A stretch of 64,000 nucleotides of DNA from Vibrio fluvialis (GCF_900460245.1 NZ_UHIP01000001.1:3038001-3102000), one strand, 5' to 3'; shown: positions 30,400-39,056, numbered from the stretch's first letter. Notes: a model not told the origin generated them from the sequence alone. A program made the numbers and translations.

Positions 30400-30402
30400 A
30401 TT
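30375..30402 (+). terminator. Orphan terminator
   Basis: CCCCACC and GGTGGGG form a 7-bp stem with an AGGAT loop, followed by ATTTTTATTT. No plus-strand gene ends nearby. The loop carries a GGA that CsrA could bind. Confidence 0.85.
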
Positions 30403-30443
30403 TCTGGCGTCTGCCGATGGCGGGAAAGACCACATTGAGATAA

Positions 30444-30470
30444 CAAAAAGCCCCGCCAGAGGCGAGGCTT
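30444..30470 (-). terminator. Terminator of engB
   Basis: Read on the minus strand, AAGCCTCGCC and GGCGGGGCTT form a 10-bp stem with one G-U pair, followed by TTTTG. Confidence 0.85.
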
Positions 30471-30488
30471 GTGTGAGCGCGGAACGGA

Positions 30489-31154
30489 TTAGGCGTCTTG
30501 AGCGTCGTCCTGCTCTGGTTCAGCGTCAGCTTCTGCTGCCAACTGTGCCAGCATCGGGGCGAACCAGCTGTCGAGTTTGTTGCGCAGTACATCGACACCG
30601 ATACCATTGTGAGAAGAGAACGCATCCACACTCACATCGCCGCCAAACGACAATGCTGCTTCACGTACTTTCAGCACCTGAGCTTTACGGGCACCACTTT
30701 TCAGTTTGTCGGCTTTGGTCAGCAGTACCTGAACCGGAATGCCACATTCTACGGCCCAAATGACTAATTGTTGGTCAAGATCTTTCATTGGATGACGAAT
30801 ATCCATCAGCACCACCAGACCTTTCAGGCAGGTGCGTTTCTGAAGGTATTCACCCAGTGACTTCTGCCACTTTTTCTTCATTTCCAGTGGTACCTGAGCA
30901 AAACCATACCCAGGTAGATCGACAATATGACAGCCTTCAGTCACCTTAAACAGGTTGATCAGCTGAGTACGGCCGGGAGTTTTACTGGTTTTGGCCAAGC
31001 TCTTCTGGTTAGTTAACCGGTTGAGAGAACTGGATTTTCCAGCGTTTGAGCGTCCTGCAAACGCGATTTCGATACCTTCATCAGTGGGAAGATGGCGAAT
31101 GTCTGGCGCACTGGTGATGAAATGCGTGTTTTGATAATGAATTTTTACGCTCAC
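30489..31154 (-). CDS. engB: Ribosome-biogenesis GTP-binding protein EngB (YsxC)
   Basis: EngB is an essential GTPase for large-subunit ribosome assembly. The 221-residue protein has the P-loop GRSNAGKSS (residues 34-42), switch region [23 protein letters not shown] (G3) and LLTKADK (G4). GTG 31154 gives the [12 protein letters not shown] start with GGAG six bases upstream; ATG 31166 lies 4 codons earlier and is an alternative. The C-terminus is acidic and slightly longer than in E. coli. It is convergent with spf, as in E. coli. Confidence 0.94.
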   Translation of the reverse strand: MSVKIHYQNTHFITSAPDIRHLPTDEGIEIAFAGRSNAGKSSSLNRLTNQKSLAKTSKTPGRTQLINLFKVTEGCHIVDLPGYGFAQVPLEMKKKWQKSLGEYLQKRTCLKGLVVLMDIRHPMKDLDQQLVIWAVECGIPVQVLLTKADKLKSGARKAQVLKVREAALSFGGDVSVDAFSSHNGIGVDVLRNKLDSWFAPMLAQLAAEADAEPEQDDAQDA

Positions 31155-31300
31155 TGTTAACTCCATCTCGACTTTGTGTAGTCGATTGATTACTTTTTTG
31201 TGAAATTGTGTAAAATAACCGTGCTCGGCATAAGGTCGCTTATTGTACCATGAGTGGTACCCCGTGGTACTGGAAGCTTGATAATTATAAATGGAATGTC

Positions 31301-31918
31301 ATGAAGAAATTAGCGCTAATCTTAAGTCTTTTAGCCAGCTGCTCTGTATGGGCCCAAGGCAGCATTGAAGCTGGTAAAGCAAAATCCCAAACGTGTGTTG
31401 CCTGCCATGGTGCGGATGGCAACAGTCAAATTACAACTTACCCTAAACTTGCCGGTCAGCACGCTAAGTATATTGAGAAGCAGCTAAAAGATCTCAAGCT
31501 TGGTATGACGAGCGGTGGCAAACAAGGTCGTTACGATCCTGTGATGAGTGGCATGGCGATGCCACTGAGTGAAGAAGACATGGCTGATTTAGCGGCGTAC
31601 TTCTCTTCACTGCCTATTTCGTCGAACTCTACACCGGAAGACGTGGTCGCGAAAGGGAAAGTTCTGTACAACGCTGGCGATGCGTCGCGCGGTCTGACTG
31701 CATGTACCGCTTGTCACGGCCCGCGCGGTAACGGAACCGAACTTTCTGGATTCCCTAAAATCTCCGGTCAACACGCGGACTACATCAAAGCTCAGCTACA
31801 GAAATTCCGCGATGGCAACCGCGGTAATGACATGAACGAGATGATGCGTGATGTAGCGAAGAAATTGACCGACGCTGATATCGAAATTCTGTCTAAATAC
31901 GTTGGCGGCCTGCACTAA
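31301..31918 (+). CDS. Cytochrome c4 (periplasmic diheme)
   Basis: This 205-residue protein has an N-terminal signal peptide ending at about SVWAQG and two CXXCH heme sites, CVACH and CTACH, each in a cytochrome-c-like repeat with a distal methionine (GMAMP, and NEMMRD in the second half). Cytochrome c4 transfers electrons to cbb3-type oxidase in the periplasm. ATG 31301 is preferred over the 17-codon upstream extension because the hydrophobic signal begins right there. It diverges from engB. Confidence 0.94.
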   Translation: MKKLALILSLLASCSVWAQGSIEAGKAKSQTCVACHGADGNSQITTYPKLAGQHAKYIEKQLKDLKLGMTSGGKQGRYDPVMSGMAMPLSEEDMADLAAYFSSLPISSNSTPEDVVAKGKVLYNAGDASRGLTACTACHGPRGNGTELSGFPKISGQHADYIKAQLQKFRDGNRGNDMNEMMRDVAKKLTDADIEILSKYVGGLH

Positions 31919-31950
31919 TAGCCCTACACGTGTTCGAGCATAAGTGGTAA

Positions 31951-31984
31951 GAAACAGCCCCGTCTATCGGGGCTGTTTCTATTT
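31951..31984 (+). terminator. Terminator after cytochrome c4
   Basis: GAAACAGCCCCG and CGGGGCTGTTTC form a perfect 12-bp stem with a TCTAT loop and a weak T-rich tail. Confidence 0.88.
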
Positions 31985-32007
31985 CTGCGCCAGATTGCCA
32001 TCTTTCG

Positions 32008-32023
32008 TGTAAGACATTTGCCA
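32008..32023. promoter_or_regulatory. Possible VarA/UvrY (GacA) half-site
   Basis: TGTAAG at 32008-32013 matches the 5' half of the GacA-type box TGTAAG-N6-CTTACA. The 3' half (GCCATA) matches poorly. It lies about 150 bases upstream of the predicted start of the Csr RNA, the usual distance for this regulator in E. coli. Confidence 0.35.
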
Positions 32024-32159
32024 TAGCGACTGTCGGAATTCGGGTAGCGATCTTTATAACTGATTGAAAATAAATAACTTGATTCTAGCTCGGCAAAAAA
32101 GGCGCAAAAATGTGCACTCGATCCGTTGTTTGCTGGGGTGGTTGGCGTAAAGTGTCCGG

Positions 32160-32503
32160 GTTGGCAAGAGGCTGACGAGGAATTCAGACCAGGCAGGTCT
32201 CCAGGGAGCCGGAAGGAATCTGGCAACAGGACAGGGATAACGGTTTCCAGGATGGGAGCCGGGATAGGGATGGTCAACTGGTCTAAAGGTGTAGACAGTG
32301 ACAAGGATTCAGGCAACGGATTCGCCCAGCTACAGGACGTAACAACGGACAGCCAAAACTCATCAGGACGATGACAAACCACACTTTTTGGCAGGGAAAG
32401 CTCGAAAAACAAAGGGACTCTTGGTGCACCGATTGAGTGCGACCCAGTTTTGTCACGTTCTGTGACCACTTAGAAAGCGATAGGGAAACCTATCGCTTTT
32501 TTT
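32160..32503 (+). ncRNA. CsrB/CsrC-family regulatory RNA
   Basis: CsrB-type RNAs titrate CsrA by offering many GGA loops. This region has 18 GGA triplets in 344 bases, several in hairpin-loop settings such as CCAGGATGG and CAGGACG. It ends at a clear terminator. A candidate promoter is TTGTTT (32126-32131) with TAAAGT (32148-32153), 16 bases apart. No plausible protein is encoded; the antisense open frame is rich in Ser/Pro and lacks a homolog-like pattern. E. coli csrC is also near engB and yihI. Vibrios carry several such RNAs, so the exact symbol (csrB, csrC or csrD) is left open. Confidence 0.83.
32474..32503 (+). terminator. Terminator of the Csr-type RNA
   Basis: AAAGCGATAGG and CCTATCGCTTT form an 11-bp stem around GAAA, followed by a run of T residues. 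Confidence 0.92.
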
Positions 32504-32610
32504 ATCTTTGACGGCTTTTTTTGCAAAATCGCTGAGATTTTGTACGATCACTCTCCACTCTCCAGCCAGTTTCTGGTATGTTTCGCATCCCCCGTTGGAA
32601 GGATGTCAGA

Positions 32611-33249
32611 ATGCACTCATGCCCTTTATGTCACAGTGACGATATACACGCTTACTATGAAGACGCGCATCGTGCTTATCTGCAATGTCAGCCTTGCCAA
32701 CTGGTGTTCGTTAATCCTGAACATCGACTGAGTGCGCAACGCGAAAAAGCGTTTTACGACCTGCACGAGAATGACCCGAATGATGCCGGCTATCGCCGCT
32801 TTTTATCTCGTGTGTGTACGCCTATGCTTGAAAGAGTAGCACCGCACTCACAAGGGTTAGATTTTGGTTGCGGCCCTGGCCCGACGCTCTCTCTGATGCT
32901 GGAAGAAGCCGGCCATCAGGTGGCGCTGTATGATATTTTCTATCATCCGAACGAACAGGCGTTGGCAACCACTTACGATTTTATGACTGCCACGGAAGTG
33001 ATTGAGCATCTGCACGATCCGCACCGAGTGTGGCAGCAATGGTTAAATTTAGTTAAGCCGGGTGGCTGGATTGGTCTGATGACCAAGATGGTCAAAGACG
33101 TGGACGCGTTCGCGACATGGCACTACAAAAACGATCTCACCCACGTGATCTTTTTCAGTCGCCACACGTTTGAATATCTGGCAGAGCGGGATCAGCTCGA
33201 ACTTGAATTTATAGGCAATGATGTAATTTTACTGAGGAAGCCCCAGTAA
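32611..33249 (+). CDS. Class I SAM-dependent methyltransferase with zinc-ribbon-like start
   Basis: This 212-residue protein starts with CPLC and CQPC pairs (about residues 4-30), a likely zinc ribbon, followed by a methyltransferase fold. The SAM loop is LDFGCGPGPTLSLML, then TATEVIEHLHDPHRVW and LVKPGGWIGLMT. The substrate is unknown. The ATG at 32611 follows an AAGGATG site. The reading frame could extend 11 codons upstream. Its stop overlaps the ATG of yihI by one base, so the two are translationally coupled. Confidence 0.87.
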   Translation: MHSCPLCHSDDIHAYYEDAHRAYLQCQPCQLVFVNPEHRLSAQREKAFYDLHENDPNDAGYRRFLSRVCTPMLERVAPHSQGLDFGCGPGPTLSLMLEEAGHQVALYDIFYHPNEQALATTYDFMTATEVIEHLHDPHRVWQQWLNLVKPGGWIGLMTKMVKDVDAFATWHYKNDLTHVIFFSRHTFEYLAERDQLELEFIGNDVILLRKPQ

Positions 33250-33815
33250 TGTCTCGAGAAAAGAAATCCAAAACCGGTATCAATGGCGATCTGGTTTTTG
33301 CACGCAAACACAACCGTACTTCTGGTGAACTGGAAGGACGCCTGCGTAAGAAAGCGAAAAAACGTAAAGGTCTGAAAACGGGCAGCCGTCATTCAGAAGG
33401 TTCGGAAGTCGCTGAACGTAAGGCTGCGCAGCAACGCGATCCGCGTTTGGGCAGTAAGAAGCAAATCCCACTGATCGTGGATGCACCGAAGAAGCTGAAC
33501 AAGCAAGAACGCCGCATCTCAGCAGAGAAAGAGCTGGCGATGCTGGAAAATGACGCGCAGCTGAACGTGTTGCTGGATCGTATCGACAACGGTGAAAAAC
33601 TGGGTGCCGGTCTGCAGAAATACGTGGACGAGAAACTGGATCGCATTGAAGTTCTGATGAATCAACTGGGTCTGTTTGAAGACGCAGAAGAGCCAGAAGA
33701 AGAGGAAGCCATCGCGCCACAGCCACAAGCTAAAGCAACCAAAGGCAAGGCGAAAACCGATGACGACCTGCTGTCTCAGTTTGAAAATCTCGATCTGAAC
33801 GATTACAAAGGATAA
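33249..33815 (+). CDS. yihI: Der GTPase-activating protein YihI
   Basis: YihI stimulates GTP hydrolysis by Der (EngA) and modulates ribosome assembly. The 188-residue protein has a highly basic N-terminus (KKAKKRKGLKTGSRH), the LGSKKQIPLI block, an NDAQLNVLLDRIDNGEKL helical core that contacts Der, and an acidic tail ending in LLSQFENLDLNDYKG. The overlap with the methyltransferase and the 9-base gap to the next gene mean one operon. E. coli keeps yihI next to hemN. Confidence 0.94.
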   Translation: MSREKKSKTGINGDLVFARKHNRTSGELEGRLRKKAKKRKGLKTGSRHSEGSEVAERKAAQQRDPRLGSKKQIPLIVDAPKKLNKQERRISAEKELAMLENDAQLNVLLDRIDNGEKLGAGLQKYVDEKLDRIEVLMNQLGLFEDAEEPEEEEAIAPQPQAKATKGKAKTDDDLLSQFENLDLNDYKG

Positions 33816-33824
33816 GGTGCCACA

Positions 33825-34313
33825 ATGAATGTAACCCTATTAGCGATAGCTGGAGCTGTGATTATTCTGGGCTTAGCGGCCTACGCGGGTTACCTTTTGT
33901 TGCAACTGAAAAAGCAAAAGGAGCTGCAACAGCAGCACCAGGCGTTGGCGATCGAAAAGCGCAATGCGAACATTTTCGAGAACGTCAACATTCTGTGCAT
34001 GGCCGGAATTCAAGGGCAGTGTGATTTGTCGGAAATCAGCATCCGCGTCTACTGCATCATGGATTACGTACAGGGCGAGAACCGCGTTGATTTTGACCGT
34101 GAGTACCCGGCAACGGCCGAGTTGTACCATATTGTCAAAGACATGCCGCGTGGTGAGGCCCGCCAGCAGATGGTGAAGAAGGAGCGTATGCAACACAACC
34201 TGATTCGCCAGAAAGCAGAAACCCGCCTCAACGACGCCATCGTCGAAGAGTTAAAAGCGCTGCAGAAACGCGTTCAGCCACTGAACAACCAAATTGCCAT
34301 CCAAATGGTATAA
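33825..34313 (+). CDS. DUF2489 membrane-anchored protein
   Basis: This 162-residue protein has one N-terminal membrane helix (about residues 4-25), then a charged cytoplasmic domain with NVNILCMAGIQGQCDLSEISIRVYCIMDYV and a C-terminal coiled region. It fits the DUF2489 family, whose function is unknown. Conserved cysteines are present in the core. It is found between yihI and hemN in gamma-proteobacteria, as here. It has a ribosome site AAGG and is part of the yihI operon. Confidence 0.82.
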   Translation: MNVTLLAIAGAVIILGLAAYAGYLLLQLKKQKELQQQHQALAIEKRNANIFENVNILCMAGIQGQCDLSEISIRVYCIMDYVQGENRVDFDREYPATAELYHIVKDMPRGEARQQMVKKERMQHNLIRQKAETRLNDAIVEELKALQKRVQPLNNQIAIQMV

Positions 34314-34355
34314 GTGACACTCCCTCTTTCGAGTGAGTGATCACGCTAGCAGTTT

Positions 34356-34370
34356 CGAACATTTTGTTCG
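34356..34370. promoter_or_regulatory. Inverted repeat CGAACA-TTT-TGTTCG before hemN
   Basis: A perfect 6-bp inverted repeat with a 3-base spacer lies about 80 bases upstream of the hemN start and 43 bases after DUF2489. It is a possible operator. No known regulator is matched. Confidence 0.4.
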
Positions 34371-34380
34371 CAAATCCTAT

Positions 34381-34416
34381 TTTTGCCACCCGACGTGTCA
34401 AAGTCGTGTGGCAAAA
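34381..34416 (+). promoter_or_regulatory. Long hairpin in the hemN leader
   Basis: TTTTGCCAC-c-CGAC pairs with GTCG-t-GTGGCAAAA around an 8-base loop: thirteen base pairs with one mismatch. It ends 35 bases before the hemN start. There is no T run on either side, so it is not a standard terminator. Confidence 0.6.
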
Positions 34417-34451
34417 TAGCCCGTCAAAGATTGAAAACGGAAAGAGTTACT

Positions 34452-35840
34452 ATGTCGTCGCAAGTCGTACCCAGTCAGCAGATCGTTTGGGATCAAGCCA
34501 TTTTAGACAAGTACAACTACTCGGGGCCGCGTTACACTTCCTATCCGACCGCTGTGGAGTTTCATGAAGCGTTCACCATTGCGGATTACGATATGGCGTG
34601 TACCCAGTACCCTGAGCGACCGTTATCGCTCTATATTCACATTCCGTTCTGTCACAAGCTTTGCTATTACTGTGGCTGCAACAAAGTCATCACCCGTCAT
34701 TCGCACAAAGCCGACGAATACCTAGATGTTCTGGAACATGAAATTCGCCAGCGTGCATCGCTGCTGGTGGGGCGTCATGTGACTCAATTGCATTTTGGCG
34801 GCGGCACCCCGACGTTTCTGACCAACAAGCAGATCAGCCGTCTGATGACGCTGCTGCGTGAAGAGTTCCAGTTCGAAGCGGATGCGGAAATCAGTATCGA
34901 AGTCGACCCACGCGAGATTCAGCTCGATGTGTTGGATCACCTGCGCAGCGAAGGTTTTAACCGCCTGAGTATCGGCGTGCAGGATTTCGATAAAGAAGTG
35001 CAGAAATTGGTGAACCGCGAGCAGGATGAGCAGTTTATTATCGACTTGGTCGCGCGCGCGAAAACCTTGGGTTTTCGCTCCACCAACCTTGACCTGATTT
35101 ACGGCCTGCCTAAGCAGACGCTGGCAACTTTCAGTCAAACTCTGGCTCAGGTGCTGGAGATGAAACCGGGTCGTTTGTCGGTATTTAACTACGCGCACAT
35201 GCCGCAACTGTTTGCCGCACAACGTAAAATCAAAGACGAAGACCTGCCCGCGCCAGAAGAGAAAATGGCGATTCTGCAATACACCATCAACACGCTGACG
35301 GATGCGGGTTATCAGTTTATCGGTATGGACCACTTTGCCTTACCGGATGATGAACTGGCGGTGGCGCAGCGTAATGGCGTGCTGCACCGCAACTTCCAGG
35401 GCTACACCACCCAAGGCGAGTGTGATTTAGTCGGCTTTGGGGTTTCGGCGATTTCGATGATTGGCGATGCCTACGCGCAGAACCAGAAAGAGCTGAAAAA
35501 ATACTACGCTCAGGTCAACGAAATGCGTCACGCGCTGTGGAAAGGGGTGTCGCTCGACAGCGATGACCTGCTGCGCCGTGAAGTGATTAAGCAACTGATC
35601 TGTAACTTTAAACTCGATAAGAGTGCGATTGAGCGCCAGTTCCGAGTGCGTTTCAATGACTACTTCCGCCAAGATTTGGCGCTGCTGCAAACCTTTATCG
35701 ACGATGAGCTGGTCACGGTCGATGAGCGGCACATCAGTGTGACGTTGCGTGGCCGCTTGCTGATCCGCAACATCTGTATGTGCTTTGACAAATACCTGCG
35801 CGATCGCGCGCGTCAGCAGCAGTTCTCACGCGTGATTTAA
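34452..35840 (+). CDS. hemN: Oxygen-independent coproporphyrinogen III oxidase
   Basis: HemN is a radical-SAM enzyme that decarboxylates coproporphyrinogen III in anaerobic heme synthesis. The 462-residue protein has the YTSYPTA start, CX3CX2C cluster site (PFCHKLCYYCGC), HFGGGTPTFL, IEVDPREIQL and GVQDFDKEVQ, all as in E. coli HemN. The ATG at 34452 follows a GGAAAGAG site; the longer frame from 34383 is not conserved in type and includes the hairpin region. It has its own leader with two inverted elements, so it may be separately controlled. Confidence 0.96.
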   Translation: MSSQVVPSQQIVWDQAILDKYNYSGPRYTSYPTAVEFHEAFTIADYDMACTQYPERPLSLYIHIPFCHKLCYYCGCNKVITRHSHKADEYLDVLEHEIRQRASLLVGRHVTQLHFGGGTPTFLTNKQISRLMTLLREEFQFEADAEISIEVDPREIQLDVLDHLRSEGFNRLSIGVQDFDKEVQKLVNREQDEQFIIDLVARAKTLGFRSTNLDLIYGLPKQTLATFSQTLAQVLEMKPGRLSVFNYAHMPQLFAAQRKIKDEDLPAPEEKMAILQYTINTLTDAGYQFIGMDHFALPDDELAVAQRNGVLHRNFQGYTTQGECDLVGFGVSAISMIGDAYAQNQKELKKYYAQVNEMRHALWKGVSLDSDDLLRREVIKQLICNFKLDKSAIERQFRVRFNDYFRQDLALLQTFIDDELVTVDERHISVTLRGRLLIRNICMCFDKYLRDRARQQQFSRVI

Positions 35841-35854
35841 GCACGACTCAGCAT

Positions 35855-35886
35855 GAAAAAAGCCAGCATCTCTGCTGGCTTTTTTG
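35855..35886. terminator. Bidirectional terminator between hemN and hemY
   Basis: AGCCAGCA and TGCTGGCT with a TCTC loop, flanked by A6 and T6, serve both convergent operons. Confidence 0.93.
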
Positions 35887-35907
35887 TTATGCGGTGCGCG
35901 TTAAAAC

Positions 35908-37089
35908 TTACGCCGATTCCAGTAGCGACAACGCTTTGCGCGTCACTTCGTGAGCGGCTTTGGTCAGGTTCTGTTTTTCTAACGCATCGGCCAGATAGGC
36001 GTAATCCGACACGCTCGAGCGCAGTGACAAGGCTTTTTCCAGATGCTGCTGCGCATCGGCCCATTGCTGCTCACGCAGATAGAACTGGCCCAAGGCGCTG
36101 TGCGCCTCGGCATTGTTGCCATCGCGGTTGAGCGCATCTTTAAGCAGCACAATCGCCGGATGACGGTCACTGATGTTGAGTTCCGGCAACAATGCGTAGA
36201 GTTCTGGCGATGGGCGTTTTTTCAGGCTCTCTTTGATCAGGGTGAAGGCTTCGTAGTCGGCTTTGCGCGAAATCAGCTGGCGAATCAGGCTGAGTTCCAG
36301 CTGAGCTTCTGCTTTCAGTTTACGTGGTAAGCTGTTCCAGTGCGCAATCAATCCTTCGCTGCCTTTCTGGCTGGCAATGGTTTCCATCACCCCTTGCTGG
36401 GCAGTGAGTGCCAGCTTATCGGCTTCATCCTGCGTCATGCGTTTGGCTTTGACCAGTTTTGGCAGCAGATCCAGCAGCGGTTGCCACTGTTTAAGCTGAG
36501 TGTAAGTCTGTTTGAGCAGATTGAGCACAATCGTATTATTCGGATGCTCAGCTTGCAGTGCGCTTAGCGTGCTCAGCGCGGCTTGCAGTTCGCCATCACT
36601 TAATTGCTGTTTGGCACGAGTCAGTTCTACCGCCAATGCCGCATTTTCCTGCTGCGCGGCGAGCGCCAGGTAACGGTCGCGTTTGGCGCGATCGCCCATT
36701 CCATTTGCGGCTTCAGACGCTACCAGATAGCACAGCAGCGGCATGTCATGGTGATTGGCCCAGCGCGTGACTTTCTTCTCCGCCTGTTTCCAGTCACCTT
36801 CCAGTAGTTTGATGATCGCTTCGTTGGTGTAACGACGCGAGCGGCGCAGCTTACGTACGCTGAACCAGTTCCAAGTATTGGAGCTGGCGTAAATCAGTTT
36901 TTTCAGCAGATATTCCAGCGCGAACAAACCCGCCAGAGCGCCAATCACAAAAATCACCAGCGTGGTGACGCTCATTTCAATGGTGTGGCTGGCGACTGAG
37001 ATCAGCACGTAACCCTGCTGGCCGGCATATTGTGTGCCAGCAAACAGGCCTAAGCCTAATACGGCAAACAGAAACAGTAAACGGACCAT
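35908..37089 (-). CDS. hemY: HemY protein (TPR protein of the hem operon)
   Basis: HemY of gamma-proteobacteria is an inner-membrane protein with tetratricopeptide repeats; its precise role in heme metabolism is unsettled. The 393-residue protein has two N-terminal membrane helices (about residues 2-20 and 40-62), the HemY_N region with WNWFSVRKLRRSRRYT, then TPR-like helices to the end including NAEAHSALGQFYLREQQWADA. It is not the protoporphyrinogen oxidase called HemY in Bacillus. Its start overlaps the hemX stop by one base (TGATG). Confidence 0.93.
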   Translation of the reverse strand: MVRLLFLFAVLGLGLFAGTQYAGQQGYVLISVASHTIEMSVTTLVIFVIGALAGLFALEYLLKKLIYASSNTWNWFSVRKLRRSRRYTNEAIIKLLEGDWKQAEKKVTRWANHHDMPLLCYLVASEAANGMGDRAKRDRYLALAAQQENAALAVELTRAKQQLSDGELQAALSTLSALQAEHPNNTIVLNLLKQTYTQLKQWQPLLDLLPKLVKAKRMTQDEADKLALTAQQGVMETIASQKGSEGLIAHWNSLPRKLKAEAQLELSLIRQLISRKADYEAFTLIKESLKKRPSPELYALLPELNISDRHPAIVLLKDALNRDGNNAEAHSALGQFYLREQQWADAQQHLEKALSLRSSVSDYAYLADALEKQNLTKAAHEVTRKALSLLESA

Positions 37090-38306
37090 CAGTTAGCCTC
37101 CGTTGTCATCGAGCTGACCGAGCGGCGCAGACGTTCAGTGATCACATCCGCCAGTTGCTTCTGGGTTTCCAGCTTGACCGGATATTCAACCTGCACCTGC
37201 TGCTTCGCCAGTTGCTCCAGTGTCTGGTTGAAGGTTTTCACACGGTTGTCACTTTGATTGAAGAACGACTTCGACCATTGATCGGCGGTGGTGAGTGAGA
37301 CGGTGTAGATTTCCTGCTGCTCGGTATAGACCGACTTGATCGCCGTTTCCAGTTTGGCTTTGAGGTTTTCTTTGAGATAGAAATGTTGCTGCGGTGACAG
37401 CAGCGGTACGACGTTGCCATCGCGGGTACGGAAAGTGATGAAGTTGTCGGCGAAGTCTTTCAGCGATGTCATCAGGTTCTGTTGCCAGTTGTTGATGTCT
37501 TCTGAAACCGCTTGCTCGGTTTCCTGCGGCGCATCTGGCAGAATGGCGTTGGCCAGCGGTAGGTGATCAACTTGCTGTTGCAGGCTGGTCAGACGCAGTA
37601 CCAGACCGTCACGATCCAGCAGAGGAATCGCTTTGAGTGTCGTGATGTCGTTCGCCATGGCTTTGCGCAACGGTGTCAGACTGGGGTCGTTTAATGCGGC
37701 GATGCGCTGGTCGGCGCTTTCCATCAGCTGGGTTGCGCTGTCGACATCGTGCTCAAGGAACAGTTTACGTCCGGCAAGCTTAACCAGGTAATCGGCTTCG
37801 GCCAGCAGCCAGTCGTTCGGGCGGCGGCCTTTCATGTCCGCTACGGCCAGTTGCAGGCTTTCAATGCTCTTTTGCTGCTGGGCCAGCACCACTTCGGCGC
37901 GGTGAGTCATCTCAGTGGTTTTACTCAGTGCTTCTTGCTTCGTCGCATCGAGTTGTTCGTTGATGCTGCTACGCGTCTGTTCGAGTTCGGCGCGCAGCGC
38001 TTGGATCTGCGCCTGGTATTCGGCTTGTTGTTGCTGGCTGTGCAGCGTCAGGCCTCCGCCAAACAGCACGGCCAGCACGATAGCGATGGTGCCGAGTTTG
38101 ACACCGCGCTTACCTTGTTTCTCTTCAAAAACCGGTGTGGAGTCTGGCTGACTCTGAGGTTTAGCTTCAGTGTTGGTTGGCGCCGCCATTGTGCTGTCAG
38201 TAGCAGAGGCTTTGTCCGTTTTATCTTGGGGAGTGTTATCGGCAGCAGGGACAGATTTTGGTTGTTGTTCAGGTTCCTGCTGAGGATTGTTGTTTTTACT
38301 TGTCAT
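37089..38306 (-). CDS. hemX: HemX protein
   Basis: HemX lies in the hemCDXY operon of gamma-proteobacteria and is often annotated as a uroporphyrinogen-III methyltransferase, though this fold shows no SAM site. The 405-residue protein has a disordered, Gln/Pro/Thr-rich N-terminus of about 75 residues, a membrane helix (about 72-95), and a coiled-coil/helical periplasmic domain with PNDWLLAEADYLVKLAGRKLFLEHD. It probably acts as a structural or scaffolding partner of HemY. It is coupled to hemY by a TGATG overlap. Confidence 0.93.
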   Translation of the reverse strand: MTSKNNNPQQEPEQQPKSVPAADNTPQDKTDKASATDSTMAAPTNTEAKPQSQPDSTPVFEEKQGKRGVKLGTIAIVLAVLFGGGLTLHSQQQQAEYQAQIQALRAELEQTRSSINEQLDATKQEALSKTTEMTHRAEVVLAQQQKSIESLQLAVADMKGRRPNDWLLAEADYLVKLAGRKLFLEHDVDSATQLMESADQRIAALNDPSLTPLRKAMANDITTLKAIPLLDRDGLVLRLTSLQQQVDHLPLANAILPDAPQETEQAVSEDINNWQQNLMTSLKDFADNFITFRTRDGNVVPLLSPQQHFYLKENLKAKLETAIKSVYTEQQEIYTVSLTTADQWSKSFFNQSDNRVKTFNQTLEQLAKQQVQVEYPVKLETQKQLADVITERLRRSVSSMTTEAN

Positions 38307-38324
38307 TGCTAAGAGTCCTGTGTG

Positions 38325-39053
38325 TTAGGGCTGGAGAGCCGCCACTAAATCTGGGTTCGCCGCACTTCCTGTAGTCACGATAGTTTGAAATCCCAAGGCT
38401 TTGGCATCGTGGGCGATTCGGTCACTGGGAACCAGTAATTTCAGACCAAGCACCCAGCTCAGGCTGGATGCGGTCAGTTGCGAAACAAAAAACATCAGTT
38501 GATGGCTGCTGGTGATCACCAGCGTATCTACGCCAGCTTGCTGCCAGGCAGCGACGCAGGTATCACCGGCAAATGGCAGATCAACCCGCTGATACACTTC
38601 GCGATAACAGACGCGCGCGCCACGTTCGACCAGCGTGTCGAAAATCAGTTCACGCCCGCCGTTGCCACGTAAGATGGTGATGGATTTTCCCTGCACCGAG
38701 TGCAGTTCAGGCAGAGCCAGTAAATGTTCGCTGTCGCTGACGTCCGGGTAGTGTACTGGTTGCGCAGAAAGTTTGCTTAAAACGTGTGCAGTTTTTTGAC
38801 CAACGGCAAGGTAAATAGCTGAAGTTGGCCACAAAGATCGCTCAGATTGCAAAAACTGGTGGGTAAATGTCACCGCATGCTGACTGACGGCAACTAGTAT
38901 ATCGCAGTGATAAAGGTCGGGAAGTAGCAGAGGCAGGTCGGCACCTGCCTCGATGGCGATGAGCGGATGGTGGAGGGCATCAATACCAAGTTGTGTCAGC
39001 TGCTGACACAACTCCTGTCCCTGCGCATCGGGGCGCGTCACCAATACGGCCAT
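38325..39053 (-). CDS. hemD: Uroporphyrinogen-III synthase
   Basis: HemD cyclises hydroxymethylbilane to uroporphyrinogen III with inversion of ring D. The 242-residue protein begins AVLVTRPDAQGQELCQQL and has FVSQHAV-type (VAVSQHAV) and VDTLVITSSHQL segments of the two-domain fold. The family is poorly conserved, so position supports the call: it lies 3 bases after hemC and 18 bases before hemX. ATG 39053 is in a compact operon context with hemC. Confidence 0.94.
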   Translation of the reverse strand: MAVLVTRPDAQGQELCQQLTQLGIDALHHPLIAIEAGADLPLLLPDLYHCDILVAVSQHAVTFTHQFLQSERSLWPTSAIYLAVGQKTAHVLSKLSAQPVHYPDVSDSEHLLALPELHSVQGKSITILRGNGGRELIFDTLVERGARVCYREVYQRVDLPFAGDTCVAAWQQAGVDTLVITSSHQLMFFVSQLTASSLSWVLGLKLLVPSDRIAHDAKALGFQTIVTTGSAANPDLVAALQP

Positions 39054-39056
39054 GGC

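Noticed and set aside
30314..30763. 149-codon plus-strand frame after spf
   Set aside because: Crosses a strong terminator and runs antisense into engB.
31924..32469. 181-codon minus-strand open frame
   Set aside because: It lies antisense to the GGA-rich Csr-type RNA, has Ser/Pro-rich low-quality composition and no good ribosome site.
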